Shown here one piece after another: positions 33,948 through 43,700 of a stretch of DNA of 63,751 nucleotides. Origin of the DNA: Planctomycetota bacterium (GTDB lineage Bacteria > Planctomycetota > Phycisphaerae > Phycisphaerales > Phycisphaeraceae); assembly GCA_021413865.1 (NCBI GenBank), contig JAIOPN010000009.1, positions 1 through 63,751 on the forward strand. The letters are read 5' to 3'. Position 1 is the stretch's first letter; the number at the start of each line of letters is the position of its first letter. Made by a program: the position numbers and the translations under genes. The notes under the pieces were generated by a model that saw nothing but the letters and a program-made list of their open reading frames with translations, had not been told where the DNA came from and did not search any database.

Positions 33948-35162
33948 ATGACCCAGCCCGACACCGCCGACTGGAAACGCACGACCTTCCTCGACGGGCT
34001 CCGCGGCCTGGCGGCGTTCTACGTCCTGGTCGGCCACGCCCGCTACCTCCTCCACGAGGGCAACCCCGACGGCTTCGCTAAACACGCGGCGGAGTATTCG
34101 ACGCTCAACAAGATGCTGTTTTACGCCCTCTCGGTGTTCCGCTGGGGCCACGAGGGGGTGCTCTTTTTCTTTGTCCTCTCGGGGTTCGTGATCCACCTGC
34201 GGTACGCCCGGAAGGTCCAGGCCGAGGGGATGAACGCCCAATTCGGCTGGCCGGGCTACGTCTGGCGCCGCATACGCCGCCTGTATCCGCCGCTGCTCCT
34301 GGCCATCGCGCTGACCTGGGCGCTGGATTCGGTAGGCACGAGCGCCGGTTACGCGATCTATTCCGGACAAACGCCCTACGGCCAGATCAACAGCGAGTTC
34401 GGCCGCGCCGCGTCCGGCCATACCCCGGCCATACTGCTGGGCAACCTCGCGTTCCTGATGAAGATCTACGTCCCCGCCTTCGGCACCGACGGGCCGCTCT
34501 GGTCGCTCATGTACGAGTGGTGGTTCTACATGATCTTCCCGCTCTTCTGGCTCCTCTCGCGGCGCTCGATTGCGCTGGCGACGGCGGTGATGGCCGCGAT
34601 GTATGTGCTGACGCGGTTCCGCGCCGTCGGCGAGCTGGCCGACCAGATTGTCCCGATGAAGGTGCCCTTCCAGGTCTTCACGATGATGATCATCTGGTGG
34701 TTCGGTGTGCTGCTGGCGGACATCTACGCCGGCCGTCTGCGCATCCCGTTCGCCGCGCTGGCGCCGCTGACCGTGCTGGTGCCGGTCGGGCTGCTCTGCA
34801 ACGACCGGCTGGGCCAGTGGGGTGGGCTGGTGGTCGGGCTTGGGTTCGTCGGCGTGATCGCCTCGGGCTTCACGCTCCAGCGCGCCGGGTTCAACCTCGC
34901 GGTGCTCAACATGCTCAAACCCCTGGGGAACATGTCCTACACGCTCTACGTCTGCCACATGCCGATCATCGCCTTTCTCAGCGGGTGGCTGATGAGCCGG
35001 AGCCCCGGGTCGCTCCTGCCGCGGCACTTCGGCTGGGTCCCGGTGGGCGTCGTCATCGCGGTGGTCTTCTCGTGGTTGGCGCACTTCGTCGTGGAGAAAC
35101 CCTTCACGCGCGAGGGGAAGAAGAAAACCGCCGAAGCGCCGGCGACGACCGGCGACGCGTAA
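33948..35162 (+). CDS. Membrane acyltransferase, acyltransferase-3 family
   Basis: A 404-aa integral membrane protein with about ten hydrophobic segments. The N-terminal TTFLDGLRGLAAFYVLVGHA holds the conserved Arg and the catalytic His of the acyltransferase-3 family, which O-acetylates or O-acylates envelope sugars. VLFFFVLSGFVIHLRYARK and the final HFVVEKPFTREGKK are also typical. It is predicted to modify LPS or exopolysaccharide in the inner membrane. It converges with the SGNH hydrolase gene, with a family C hairpin between; acyltransferase-3/SGNH neighbours are functionally suggestive. Confidence 0.88.
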   Translation: MTQPDTADWKRTTFLDGLRGLAAFYVLVGHARYLLHEGNPDGFAKHAAEYSTLNKMLFYALSVFRWGHEGVLFFFVLSGFVIHLRYARKVQAEGMNAQFGWPGYVWRRIRRLYPPLLLAIALTWALDSVGTSAGYAIYSGQTPYGQINSEFGRAASGHTPAILLGNLAFLMKIYVPAFGTDGPLWSLMYEWWFYMIFPLFWLLSRRSIALATAVMAAMYVLTRFRAVGELADQIVPMKVPFQVFTMMIIWWFGVLLADIYAGRLRIPFAALAPLTVLVPVGLLCNDRLGQWGGLVVGLGFVGVIASGFTLQRAGFNLAVLNMLKPLGNMSYTLYVCHMPIIAFLSGWLMSRSPGSLLPRHFGWVPVGVVIAVVFSWLAHFVVEKPFTREGKKKTAEAPATTGDA

Positions 35163-35180
35163 ACGGCTGTTTTTTGTCTG

Positions 35181-35248
35181 GTGGGGTGGGCGTCCCGCCC
35201 GCCTCCGCGCATCGCACCTGAGGCAGGCGGGACGCCTGCCCCACCAAA
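35181..35248. terminator. Family C inverted repeat between convergent genes
   Basis: GGTGGGGTGGGCGTCCCGCC and GGCGGGACGCCTGCCCCACC form a stem of about 20 bp around a loop of about 27 nt. It lies between convergent stops at 35162 and 35255, where it can terminate both transcripts. TTTTTT precedes it at 35171, serving the minus strand poorly. Confidence 0.6.
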
Positions 35249-35254
35249 CCATCA

Positions 35255-36016
35255 TCACTTCGCGGGTGCCGGGTTTTCGGCGTGTGGTCCGCTCACCAGC
35301 GGCGCAACGATGTCGCGCCAGATCGCGTACGCCTTGGCGTTGATGTGCACGTTGTCGCGGACGAACTCGGCACGGAGGTGGCCGTTCGCGTCGGTGAAGT
35401 GGCCGTGCAGATCGACATATTCTGCCCCGAGCAGGGCGGCCTTATGACGCACCTCGTTGTTCAGCGAGGCGATGTCGCCGGCGATGTCGCGCAGCCCCTC
35501 CGCCGCGGGCGCGAGCACGGGCAGCACGCTCTGCACATAGACGCGCGGCGGCGGCGAGGAGGCACGCAGGCGGTGCACGATGTTGGTCACCCGCTCGGCG
35601 ACCGCGTCGGGCGTCGAGCCCTGCAGCAGGTCGTTGATCCCGATCATCACGAAAACCGCGGCGGGCCGTGTGGCGATGACGTCGTCGAGCCGTTTGGACA
35701 GGTCGAGTGTGGTGTCGCCGTCGAGGGCCCGGTTGTGGACGCGGTGCCCCGGGAACGCCTCGGCCCAGGGGAAGCCGTTGGTGATGCTGTCGCCGAGGAA
35801 GACCACATCACCCGGCTCGTGTGGCACGAGGCGGAACACCGTGGCGCGGTCGTCCTTCCACCGCGCGGGTGCGTACTCGTTCTCGACGACCCCCATCTTC
35901 CCGATCAGCCACGACCACCCGCCGCGCGGGGCCGCCACGCGCCACGCCGCCGCCACAAGCGCCACGTTCACCAGCAGTGAGATCACCAGGAGTGTCGGCA
36001 GAAGCCGGAGTCGCAT
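35255..36016 (-). CDS. SGNH/GDSL-type esterase, membrane anchored
   Basis: A 253-aa protein with an N-terminal membrane anchor or signal (LPTLLVISLLVNVALVAAAW). The SGNH blocks are complete: block I VVFLGDSITNGF (Ser), block II with an HNRALDGDTT Gly, block III GINDLL (Asn) and block V DNVHINAKAY (Asp and His). Such enzymes deacylate or acyl-transfer on envelope carbohydrates or lipids. It is convergent with an acyltransferase-3 gene, which often works with SGNH domains. Confidence 0.88.
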   Translation of the reverse strand: MRLRLLPTLLVISLLVNVALVAAAWRVAAPRGGWSWLIGKMGVVENEYAPARWKDDRATVFRLVPHEPGDVVFLGDSITNGFPWAEAFPGHRVHNRALDGDTTLDLSKRLDDVIATRPAAVFVMIGINDLLQGSTPDAVAERVTNIVHRLRASSPPPRVYVQSVLPVLAPAAEGLRDIAGDIASLNNEVRHKAALLGAEYVDLHGHFTDANGHLRAEFVRDNVHINAKAYAIWRDIVAPLVSGPHAENPAPAK

Positions 36017-36026
36017 GCAGGGGCTC

Positions 36027-36416
36027 TCAGCCGAACATGATCGGCGTCACCGGCGCGTCGGACCAGTACCCCCGGGCCAGCGCCTCGGTCCGCACCGTGT
36101 CGAGCACGCGCATCATCAGTGTCACGTCGCGATCGATGTTTGCCAACTCCGGTTCGTCCGAGGAGGCGTCGCCGTTCTCGTCGACGAAGCTGCCTTCGAG
36201 CAGGTGCTGACGGATTTCGGGTTCGAGCGACTCGATCGGCTGGTCGTGCGCCGCTTCGACGATGCGCATCGTATCGGGCAGGAACTTACGCAGCATCCAC
36301 AACCCGTCCACCACCGGTTTCCCGCCGGCCGACTTGTCGTGTGCCATCACCAGCTTCGCCCATTCCTGCGACAGTGCGTCCTGCGCGAGCGCTTCGAGAG
36401 AATCGAGCGTGAACAT
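36027..36416 (-). CDS. Hypothetical acidic protein
   Basis: A 129-aa, mostly helical acidic protein (MFTLDSLEALAQDALSQEWA start, ELANIDRDVTLMMRVLDTVR near the end). No signal peptide, membrane segment or known motif. The SD AAAGGAGGT is close to perfect, 5-6 nt before the ATG, suggesting efficient translation. It lies 10 nt upstream of the SGNH gene on the same strand, so they are probably co-transcribed. Family not recognised. Confidence 0.7.
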   Translation of the reverse strand: MFTLDSLEALAQDALSQEWAKLVMAHDKSAGGKPVVDGLWMLRKFLPDTMRIVEAAHDQPIESLEPEIRQHLLEGSFVDENGDASSDEPELANIDRDVTLMMRVLDTVRTEALARGYWSDAPVTPIMFG

Positions 36417-36622
36417 CGCGGACCTCCTTTCGCGGCTACCGGATTCTCAAACCCCAATCGTGACGCATGGATAGATGAATGATCAATGATGGCGATCAAT
36501 GCGCGTCAGACGATATTGGGTTTTCAGGTCCGGCCGAGGAGGCGTTCCGGCCGATTCACCCTCTCTATTATTAGAACTTATCGAACAGGCGGCCGCGAAT
36601 CAATGGTTATTTTTACCTATTT

Positions 36623-37123
36623 TCACATTCTCTCATCCGGTAGTGCGACCCGCAGGGCATTTTCGGCCGGGGAACCGGGCGGGAGGATGTCGCCGACGAT
36701 CTGCGCCACCGCCTGCCGCTGACCGGGCCAGACGAACAACCGATCCGCATGGTCACGCGGCACCCAGCGCAGGGCGTCGTGGGCGTCGTCGAGTTTCGGC
36801 TCGACGCCCGGTGAGACCTCGGCGGCGAAGCCCGGGCTGAGCATCACGCTGTCCAGCGCGTGCAGGAAAAAGGCGTTGACGGTTTCAAGCTGCCACGCCG
36901 CGATCAGCCCCGACCCGACGGCGTAACCGGTCTCCTCCTTCAGCTCACGCAGAGCCGCGGCGGCGGCCGTCTCCCCCTCTTCGATATGCCCCATCACCGG
37001 CTGCCACGAGCCGACCATCGCCCCCTTGGACCGGCGGAGCTGCAGGAACTCCACCGCCCCCTGCGCGACGCGCCGAAAGACATACACCTCGACAATGTCG
37101 GTCCTCACCTTCGGGCCTGGCAT
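36623..37123 (-). CDS. Nudix hydrolase, dATP-pyrophosphohydrolase-like
   Basis: A 166-aa enzyme with a complete Nudix box, GHIEEGETAAAAALRELKEE then TGY (G-x5-E-x7-REU-x-EE-x-GU). The N-terminal VRTDIVEVYVFRR and MVGSWQPVMG match dATP pyrophosphohydrolases and dihydroneopterin-triphosphate hydrolases (NudB-like). It probably cleaves a nucleoside diphosphate-X compound. It follows aroDE on the same strand with 27 nt between, and is followed by an AT-rich 200-bp gap. Confidence 0.88.
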   Translation of the reverse strand: MPGPKVRTDIVEVYVFRRVAQGAVEFLQLRRSKGAMVGSWQPVMGHIEEGETAAAAALRELKEETGYAVGSGLIAAWQLETVNAFFLHALDSVMLSPGFAAEVSPGVEPKLDDAHDALRWVPRDHADRLFVWPGQRQAVAQIVGDILPPGSPAENALRVALPDERM

Positions 37124-37150
37124 GGTGCGAGTATATCGGCGCGCGGCGGA

Positions 37151-38824
37151 TCACCCGCGCGCTAATTTCTTCGCGAGCACCGCGCGGAAGACCTCAAGCG
37201 GGGCTTCCGCATGCGTCCATTCCCAGAATTGTTCCTTTGCCTGATACACGAACATGTCCACGCCCGATACGGTGACACAACCGGCGGCCTTCGCCTCGCG
37301 CAGCAGGCGCGTCTCAATTGGGTTGTAGATCGTGTCGAACACTACCGTCTCCGGACCCCAACTCTTCATTTCCGTCACAGGGATCGGCGTCTCATTTATG
37401 TTGGGATACATGCCGATCGGTGTGCAGTTGATGAATATCTCGCAGCAGGAATCACACAGTTTGTCCAGCCGGGCAGCGACAACTTTACCACCACCGAATG
37501 CTGCTCGAACATTTTTCCCATCAAATTGCGCCGCCAGAGCCTGCGCTTTCTCCATTGTGCGGTTATAAATCACGACTGTCGCGCCATAGCTTGCGAAGCC
37601 CGCAACGACAGCCCGTGCTGCGCCGCCCGCCCCGATTACTGCCACACGCTTACCGCGCAAATCTCCTCGGTTGATTCGGATCGCATCACAGACCGCGTCG
37701 AGCGCGGCAGCGAAGTCGGTGTTGAATGCTAAAAGCGAGCCGTCGTCGCGCACGTGCAGCGTGTTGGCGGCGCCGATGCTTTCGCAGAGCGGTTCGATCA
37801 TCCCACCGCGATCCTTGACGAAGCGGATCAGGTTTTCCTTGTGCGGGATCGTGACCGACGCGCCGCGGAAGTGCAGCCCTTCCGTGTCGACCCACGAGCC
37901 GACGGTGGCCTTGAAATGTTCGTACTCCGGCGGGATGGGCATGGGCAGGTACACGCCGTCGTGCCCGGCGGCGTCGAAGCCGGCGTTGTGGACGGCGGGG
38001 CTCATGGAGTGGCCGACGGGGTGGCCGATCACGCCGTACACCCGCGTCGCCGGACCGATGCGGTCCCATCGGTAGAGGCGCTTGAGCTGATCGACGGTCG
38101 GCTGGCCGGGCGCGGTGCCCGAGCCGGCGTCGAGCGCGGCGAAGGTCAGGAAGGCGCCGAATTTTTTGGCGAGCACACGGCTGGCCAACCCTTCTTCGCC
38201 CATGCAGAGCGCGATGGCCGGCTTGTGCTTCTGGCGCAGGATGTCGAACGCCTCGAGGTTGTCGCGCAGCGAGCGCGCCTTCCACGCGACCTTCACGATG
38301 CGGCAGGCCGGGGCGGCCACCATCGCCTCGATGCGCTGGTAGAGGTCGGCCGGCCGCGTCTTGAAGTCGTGGCTGGAGAGGATCAGCCCCGTGTCGGTTG
38401 GGCGGACCTGTCCGGGGTGATCAACGACCAGGCCGATTTTCTGGCGCAGGTTCGCGGAACTCTGGTAGGCGGCGAGTTCGACGTCGATGTACGCGGGGCG
38501 TCGGCCGCCCGACGCGCCGCCGGTTTCGCCCAGCCCCACGTGCTCGAGGAGGCTGATCCGCGCCTGCTCGTCGCCGTCGTACTGCCCGCCCTCCCAGGTC
38601 GGCCGACAGGTGATGATGCAGGGCAACGCGCTGCGGTTGACCAGCTCGATCACCCGGGCCGCATTGTCGGCGAAGAGGTCGATGCGGAACTCGACCAGGT
38701 CGGCCCCGGCCTCGGCGGCGCGCGCCGCCGCCGCCAGTGCCTGCTCAAGCGTGTGGACCAGGATGGAAACGGTCAACCGCGTCACGGGGACAGTGTATGC
38801 GGGAGATGTCGCGCGGTCAGACAT
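37151..38824 (-). CDS. aroDE: Bifunctional 3-dehydroquinate dehydratase / shikimate dehydrogenase
   Basis: A 557-aa fusion carrying two consecutive shikimate-pathway steps. Residues about 15-240 are a type I AroD: DLVEFRIDLFAD, LILSSHDFKTRPADL (active-site His) and RIVKVAWKA (Schiff-base Lys). Residues about 255-555 are AroE: VYGVIGHPVGHSMSPAVHNA, VTIPHKENLI (catalytic Lys), LLAFNTDFAAALDA (Asp) and the NADP motif VAVIGAGGAARAVVAG. This domain order is that of plant and Chlamydia fusions. The ATG at 38824 is used; a GTG about 13 codons later is possible. Just upstream sits a long inverted repeat. Confidence 0.95.
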   Translation of the reverse strand: MSDRATSPAYTVPVTRLTVSILVHTLEQALAAAARAAEAGADLVEFRIDLFADNAARVIELVNRSALPCIITCRPTWEGGQYDGDEQARISLLEHVGLGETGGASGGRRPAYIDVELAAYQSSANLRQKIGLVVDHPGQVRPTDTGLILSSHDFKTRPADLYQRIEAMVAAPACRIVKVAWKARSLRDNLEAFDILRQKHKPAIALCMGEEGLASRVLAKKFGAFLTFAALDAGSGTAPGQPTVDQLKRLYRWDRIGPATRVYGVIGHPVGHSMSPAVHNAGFDAAGHDGVYLPMPIPPEYEHFKATVGSWVDTEGLHFRGASVTIPHKENLIRFVKDRGGMIEPLCESIGAANTLHVRDDGSLLAFNTDFAAALDAVCDAIRINRGDLRGKRVAVIGAGGAARAVVAGFASYGATVVIYNRTMEKAQALAAQFDGKNVRAAFGGGKVVAARLDKLCDSCCEIFINCTPIGMYPNINETPIPVTEMKSWGPETVVFDTIYNPIETRLLREAKAAGCVTVSGVDMFVYQAKEQFWEWTHAEAPLEVFRAVLAKKLARG

Positions 38825-38825
38825 G

Positions 38826-38931
38826 GGTGCCACACTGCATCCCGGAGGGTGCGGTGTGTCTTTGGTCCGGCTGAGAAATCTGAGGGTCCATCAAGACACA
38901 CCGCACCTAAGAAGGATGCAGTGTGGCACCC
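38826..38931. repeat. Long inverted repeat, family E
   Basis: The arm GGTGCCACACTGCATCC plus GGTGCGGTGTGTCTT pairs with AAGACACACCGCACC plus GGATGCAGTGTGGCACC. The stem is about 33 bp with small bulges and an interior of about 30 bp. It sits 3' of the ketosynthase gene and only 2 bp before the aroDE start codon. Confidence 0.85.
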
Positions 38932-38944
38932 GGACAGACTTGCG

Positions 38945-40369
38945 CTAACGCGCGACCCGCCTTATCGCCGCTCCCGCGACGTGCCCGCCGAACCCGGCGG
39001 CGAAGACGGCGTGGGTGGAGGTACGGTTCAATGTTCGCGACCCAGACTTGATCGGGAACTGTGTTGCGATCGGCCGCTCCAGCCAAGGCATGGGCGGTAC
39101 ACGTCCGCTCTTGGCGCTCAGGCACGCCAGGACGAGCGAGACCAGGCCCGACGCGCCCAGCCCATGCCCGAGAGCGCCTTTCGAGGCGTAGATCGATGGC
39201 ATGAGTCCAGAGTCATTCTGTCCAGAGTCCAGAGTCGAGGAAGCGCAGGATCGCCTCTGGGTGAGAGATTCCTCATACACCGCCAGTTCCGCCGCGTCGT
39301 TCTCCGGCGTCCCGGTCGCGTGGGGGTGAAGGACGTCCACGTGCCCCACCCCAAAAATATCCTCCGCCACCCGCCGCAGTGCCGGCATCCCCGGCGCGGC
39401 CCGGATCAGGTCGTGGCCTTCACAGGCGATGGCGGTCGTGACCAATTCGACGAGTGAAGAGAGTCCAGAGTCATTCTGTCCAGAGTCCAGAGTCGAAGAG
39501 ACGGGAGGTTGAGTTGTCGGGTGTTTCTTCGTCTCTCGACTCTGGACTCCGGACTCGGGACTCGGGACTACTTCTAAAACCACTGCCGCCGCCAGCTCCG
39601 CGAGCATGAACCCGGAACGTCGTTCATCCAACGGCCGGGCGGCGTACTGTTCCGCGGCCAGAACGGGCAACACACCCAACCGTTCATAGCTATGGATGAA
39701 CATCGGTAGGAGCGCCGCCTCGGAGGTGACTACGAGGATGCGTTTGGGTCCGGGATGGCCATCCGGACCGGTCTCGTGGAGCAGGCGTTGCCGGGCCTGA
39801 TGAACGGCGGTCAGGCTGGAGGCGCAGGCCGCCACCGTGGTGGTGATATCTCCAATGTTGAGGCGGTGTTGCAGGTGATGGGCGAGGTATCCCACCGGGC
39901 CCATGGCGTGGGCGTCGGCGTACTTGGGGTTGATGAGGCCGCCCATCCCAAGCCGGTCTGAGCCCGCCTTGCGTTTGGCGGCGGCATCCTTCCCCGCGTA
40001 GCCCCCCTTGATCTCCGTGAGGTTCACCCCTGCCGCCCGGCTCATCGCCACCACTGCCCCCTTGCTCACCCCCAAAATCGCGGGGATCGGGTCTTCGCCA
40101 TGACCGGTGTTCACCCCGGCCATGAAAAGCGCCTCCCGCGCCGCCCGTTCCGCCAGGTCGATCGCCGGGTCCTGCGTCGCGTGCTGGGCGACGACCACGC
40201 CCCCCAGCGCCCGGACCAGGTCCACCGGAGCGATGTCCGAGGGCAGCCGTTCGGCGCGGTCGCTCAGCGTCCGTCCGGCGAGCAGCGCGGAAAAGGTCTC
40301 CCAGGCGCCAAGGCCCAGAGGGGTGACCAAGCCGAAACCGGTGATAAGGATGCGTGTATTGGGGGGCAT
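38945..40369 (-). CDS. Beta-ketoacyl synthase (FabF/KAS II-like) with repeat-derived insertions
   Basis: A 474-aa thiolase-fold condensing enzyme. The triad is intact: Cys182 (TVAACASSL), His350 (LHPHATGTP) and His402 (ASKGALGHGLG). It would extend acyl-ACP chains or belong to a secondary-lipid pathway. Two segments not expected in the family, about residues 270-304 and 373-390, are encoded by 36-bp repeats and share the peptide STLDSGQNDSGL. They lie in loops near the second active-site half. The reading frame stays open, so the enzyme may work. The ATG at 40369 (MPPNTRILITGFGLV) fits the family; no acyl carrier gene is adjacent. Confidence 0.85.
   Translation of the reverse strand: MPPNTRILITGFGLVTPLGLGAWETFSALLAGRTLSDRAERLPSDIAPVDLVRALGGVVVAQHATQDPAIDLAERAAREALFMAGVNTGHGEDPIPAILGVSKGAVVAMSRAAGVNLTEIKGGYAGKDAAAKRKAGSDRLGMGGLINPKYADAHAMGPVGYLAHHLQHRLNIGDITTTVAACASSLTAVHQARQRLLHETGPDGHPGPKRILVVTSEAALLPMFIHSYERLGVLPVLAAEQYAARPLDERRSGFMLAELAAAVVLEVVPSPESGVQSRETKKHPTTQPPVSSTLDSGQNDSGLSSLVELVTTAIACEGHDLIRAAPGMPALRRVAEDIFGVGHVDVLHPHATGTPENDAAELAVYEESLTQRRSCASSTLDSGQNDSGLMPSIYASKGALGHGLGASGLVSLVLACLSAKSGRVPPMPWLERPIATQFPIKSGSRTLNRTSTHAVFAAGFGGHVAGAAIRRVAR
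39203..39238. repeat. 36-bp direct repeat inside the ketosynthase gene, copy 1
   Basis: GAGTCCAGAGTCATTCTGTC followed by CAGAGTCCAGAGTCGA, identical to 39461-39496. It consists of short internal CCAGAGT units and is read in frame in the ketosynthase gene. Confidence 0.9.
39461..39496. repeat. 36-bp direct repeat inside the ketosynthase gene, copy 2
   Basis: Identical to 39203-39238. A related inverted segment, CTCGACTCTGGACTCCGGAC followed by TCGGGACTCGGGACT, lies at 39533-39569, so copy 2 and this segment can form a hairpin. Confidence 0.9.
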
Positions 40370-40705
40370 CGCGTCTGCGGGGTGCGGAAGGGCGGACTCT
40401 AACACAACCACAAATCCCTTGGCAGTGCCGCGACCCGCCCAGTATAATGGCCCCCTAACAGGGGCCGGGACGCCCCAGCACCTACGCCGCCTCACTGTGA
40501 TGGGACCATGGATGGTGAATCACCCATCGGGTTCGTGGACAGGGGAGAGACAGGGTTCACTCGGGCGGCGATCGTTCTTTATGAACTGCGAAGGATTTGC
40601 AAGGGTTCAGCCGAGTCGAGAGCCTCGACGGTAGCGAACGATCGCTGTTCCTCCCGTCATGCTGATTCCAGGGGCGTTCAGGGGCTCGGCAAGGCCGATT
40701 GAAGC
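40370..40705. other. Divergent intergenic region, 336 bp
   Basis: This separates the ketosynthase and the oxidoreductase genes, which are transcribed away from each other, so both promoters should be here. GCGATCGTTC (40568-40577) and GAACGATCGC (about 40637-40646) form a 10-bp inverted repeat 57 bp apart. A 64-codon ORF at 40508-40702 does not look coding. No terminator or RNA gene was recognised. Confidence 0.4.
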
Positions 40706-43700
40706 ATGAAGATCGACCCCCGCTTCATCAAGGAGTCCGGCCCGGAGGTCTTCACCGGCAATGAGCTGCTGGTGAAGGGGGCTCTGGAGACCGAAGGGGG
40801 CGTTCACCTCCTGACCGGCTACCCCGGGTCGCCCATTGCCGGTTATTTCGACGCCCTGGAAACGCTCGCCCCGCTGCTCGAAGAGCGCGGGATGGTCGCC
40901 CGGCTGGCGGGGAATGAGGCGATCTCGGTCGCCATGGTCAACGGCGCCCAGATGGCGGGTTGCCGGGCGATGACGGCCTTCAAGTCGGTCGGCCTGCACG
41001 TGGCCTCCGACGCTCTGGCGCTGGGCGTCATGTCGGGCACGCAGAACGACTCGGGCGGGCTGATCATCGTGGGTGACGACCCCTGGTCGGACTCGACGCA
41101 GGTGCCCGCCGACTCGCGCTTTCTGGCCGAGCACTGCCGGCTGCCGATCATCGAGCCCTGCAACCCGCAGGAGGTGAAGGACTGGGTCAACCTGGCGTTC
41201 AAGCTCGGCCGGGCGGGGCAGATTTATGTCGGCTACAGCATGACCGTCTCGACCGCCGACGGCGGGGGGACGGTCGAGTGCCGGCCCAACCATTACCCGC
41301 TGGTGAACGAGAAACAGAAGAAGACGCTCAGCTACGCCCGCGACATCGAGCCGACCCTGGAGCGGGCGGTGCTGCTGCCGCCTCGCACGGCCCGGCGCGA
41401 GGCGGCGAGCGAGGGGCGATTGGCGGCGGTGAAGAGCGAGGCGCGGCGGCTGGGCATCAACCGGATATTGCACCGCCCGGTCAAGGGCGAGGTGGTGCCG
41501 ATGGGCTTCATCGCCTACGGCTGCTCCTACGCCTACCTGGCGCACGCGATGCAGGAGATGGGCCTGGCCGGCCGGTTCCCGATTTTGAAACTCGGCATGG
41601 CATACCCGCTCGACGAGCAGATCGTCACCGAGTTCGCCCGCCTCTGCCGGCAGGTCTTCGTCATCGAGGAACGCAGGCCCTTTGTCGAACGGCAGGTGGT
41701 CGAGGCGCTCCACCCGCTCATTCAGTCCGGCGAACTGAGCGTCGAGGTGTACGGCAAGCAATTCCCCAAACCGTTCCACGGCATCCCTTCGACGCGCGGG
41801 TTGAATCCGTCGATCCTCATCGAGCGGCTTGTCCCGATCATCAAGCAGCACCCGACGCTGCCGATCGAGCTCACCAACGGCCGTCTCACCGCCGAGATTG
41901 ACCGCATCGTCGCGACGGCGACGTACGGCGTGACCATCCCCGACCGCACGCCCACCTTCTGCCCCGGCTGCCCGCACCGCGATTCTTCCTCCGTGCTGCT
42001 CGAGCTCCGCCGCGACCTGCTCGACCCGCAGTACATGCTCGAGCGGCACAAGCGCAAGCCCGTGGACCTGGTGGCGCACGGCGACACGGGCTGCTACACG
42101 ATGCTCATGTTCGAGCCAAACAAGCCGCTCATGCACAACTACTCGGGCATGGGGCTCGGCGGGGCGACGGGCTCGGGCGTCGATCCCTTCATCGACAACA
42201 AGCAGCTCGTCTTCATGGGCGACGGCACGTTCTTCCACTCCGGCCAGTCCGCCATTTCGCACTCCATCAAGTCCGGCCAGGACATCGCCTACATCATCCT
42301 CGACAACAAGACCACCGCGATGACCGGCCACCAGGCGAACGCGGGCGTCGAGATCGACCTCATGGGACGGACGACCTTCGCCCAGGACATCGAACGCATC
42401 GTGGCGGCGATGATCCCCAAGAAGCTCGCCAAGGACGTGCGCGTGGTCCGCGCCGACCCCGCCGATCGGGAGCGGTATCGGAAGCTGCTGGAGCAGTCGC
42501 TGCTGGCCGACGGGGTGAAGGTCGTGATCGCCGACAAGGAGTGCGGCATCACCTTCCACCGCCGCGCCCGCGCCAAGGAGCGCGAGGCGCTGTGGGAGCA
42601 CGGGTTCCTGGCCAAAAAGACGCACATGAACGTCGCCACCGAGGTGTGCGAAAACTGCCTCGAATGCACGACGCAGACGGGCTGCCCCGGCCTCAAGTCG
42701 GTCGAGACGGACTACGGCGCGAAGGTGCAGACGGACTTCTCCACCTGCGTCAACGACGGCGCGTGCCAGCGCATCAACGCGTGCCCGTCGTTCGAGGAAG
42801 TGACCATCCTCCGCAAGCAGCCGCCGCGCAACCCGGACGAGCACGTGGACCTGACCGACCTGCCCGACCCGCCCCGGCCGCTGCACGCGGACCAGGACAC
42901 GTGGCGCTGCTACCTCGCGGGCGTGGGCGGCATGGGCATCGGCCTGTGCACGGCGATCCTCGTCGCCGCCGGCCACGACATGGGCTACGACGTGCAGTTC
43001 CTCGACAAGAAAGGCCTGGCGATCCGCAACGGCGGCGTCTGCTCGCAGCTCGTCTTCTCCCGCAAGACCCGGGACGCGCTCCACGCGACCACGCCGCTCA
43101 TCCCCTACGGCAAGGCCGACCTGATCATCGGCGTGGACCTCCTCGAGGCCACCCGCGCGATCGATCCCAAACACCCCTTCCGCGTCGCCTCGCCCGACCG
43201 CACGGTGGCCGTCGTCAACACCGCCAAGACGCCGACGATCCTTACCCTCATGGGCCGCGAGGACTTCGACCCCGAGCAGCTCCAGACCGCGCTCCGCCGC
43301 TGCACACGTGAGGGCCACTTCGTGGGCTTCAACGTCGGCGACCTGTGCGAGCGCGTGCTCGACTCCAAGCTCTACGCCAACATCATGATGCTGGGCATGG
43401 CCTACCAGAAGGGGTACCTGCCCCTGCAACTCGACGTGATCAAGAGGGCGATCCGCACCCTCGCCCGCGCCGAGGCGGAGCGGAACCTCCGCGCCTTCGC
43501 CATCGGACGGCGGATCATCCTCCGCCCCGACCTCTTCGTCGTCGAGCCGACCCACGAGGTCGAGTCCTCGCGCAGGGCCTTCCGCCGCAAGGCCAACTCG
43601 CTCCGCGCCACCTTCGGCAACGGCGCCCGCGGCAAGCGCATCTCCAAGCAGTTCCGCGTCCTCATGAAGCAGACCTTCCGCGCCACGCGCGGGAAGTTCG

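Noticed and set aside
40508-40702. 64-codon plus-strand ORF before the oxidoreductase gene
   Set aside because: No SD, no conserved pattern, and it spans an inverted repeat likely to be regulatory.
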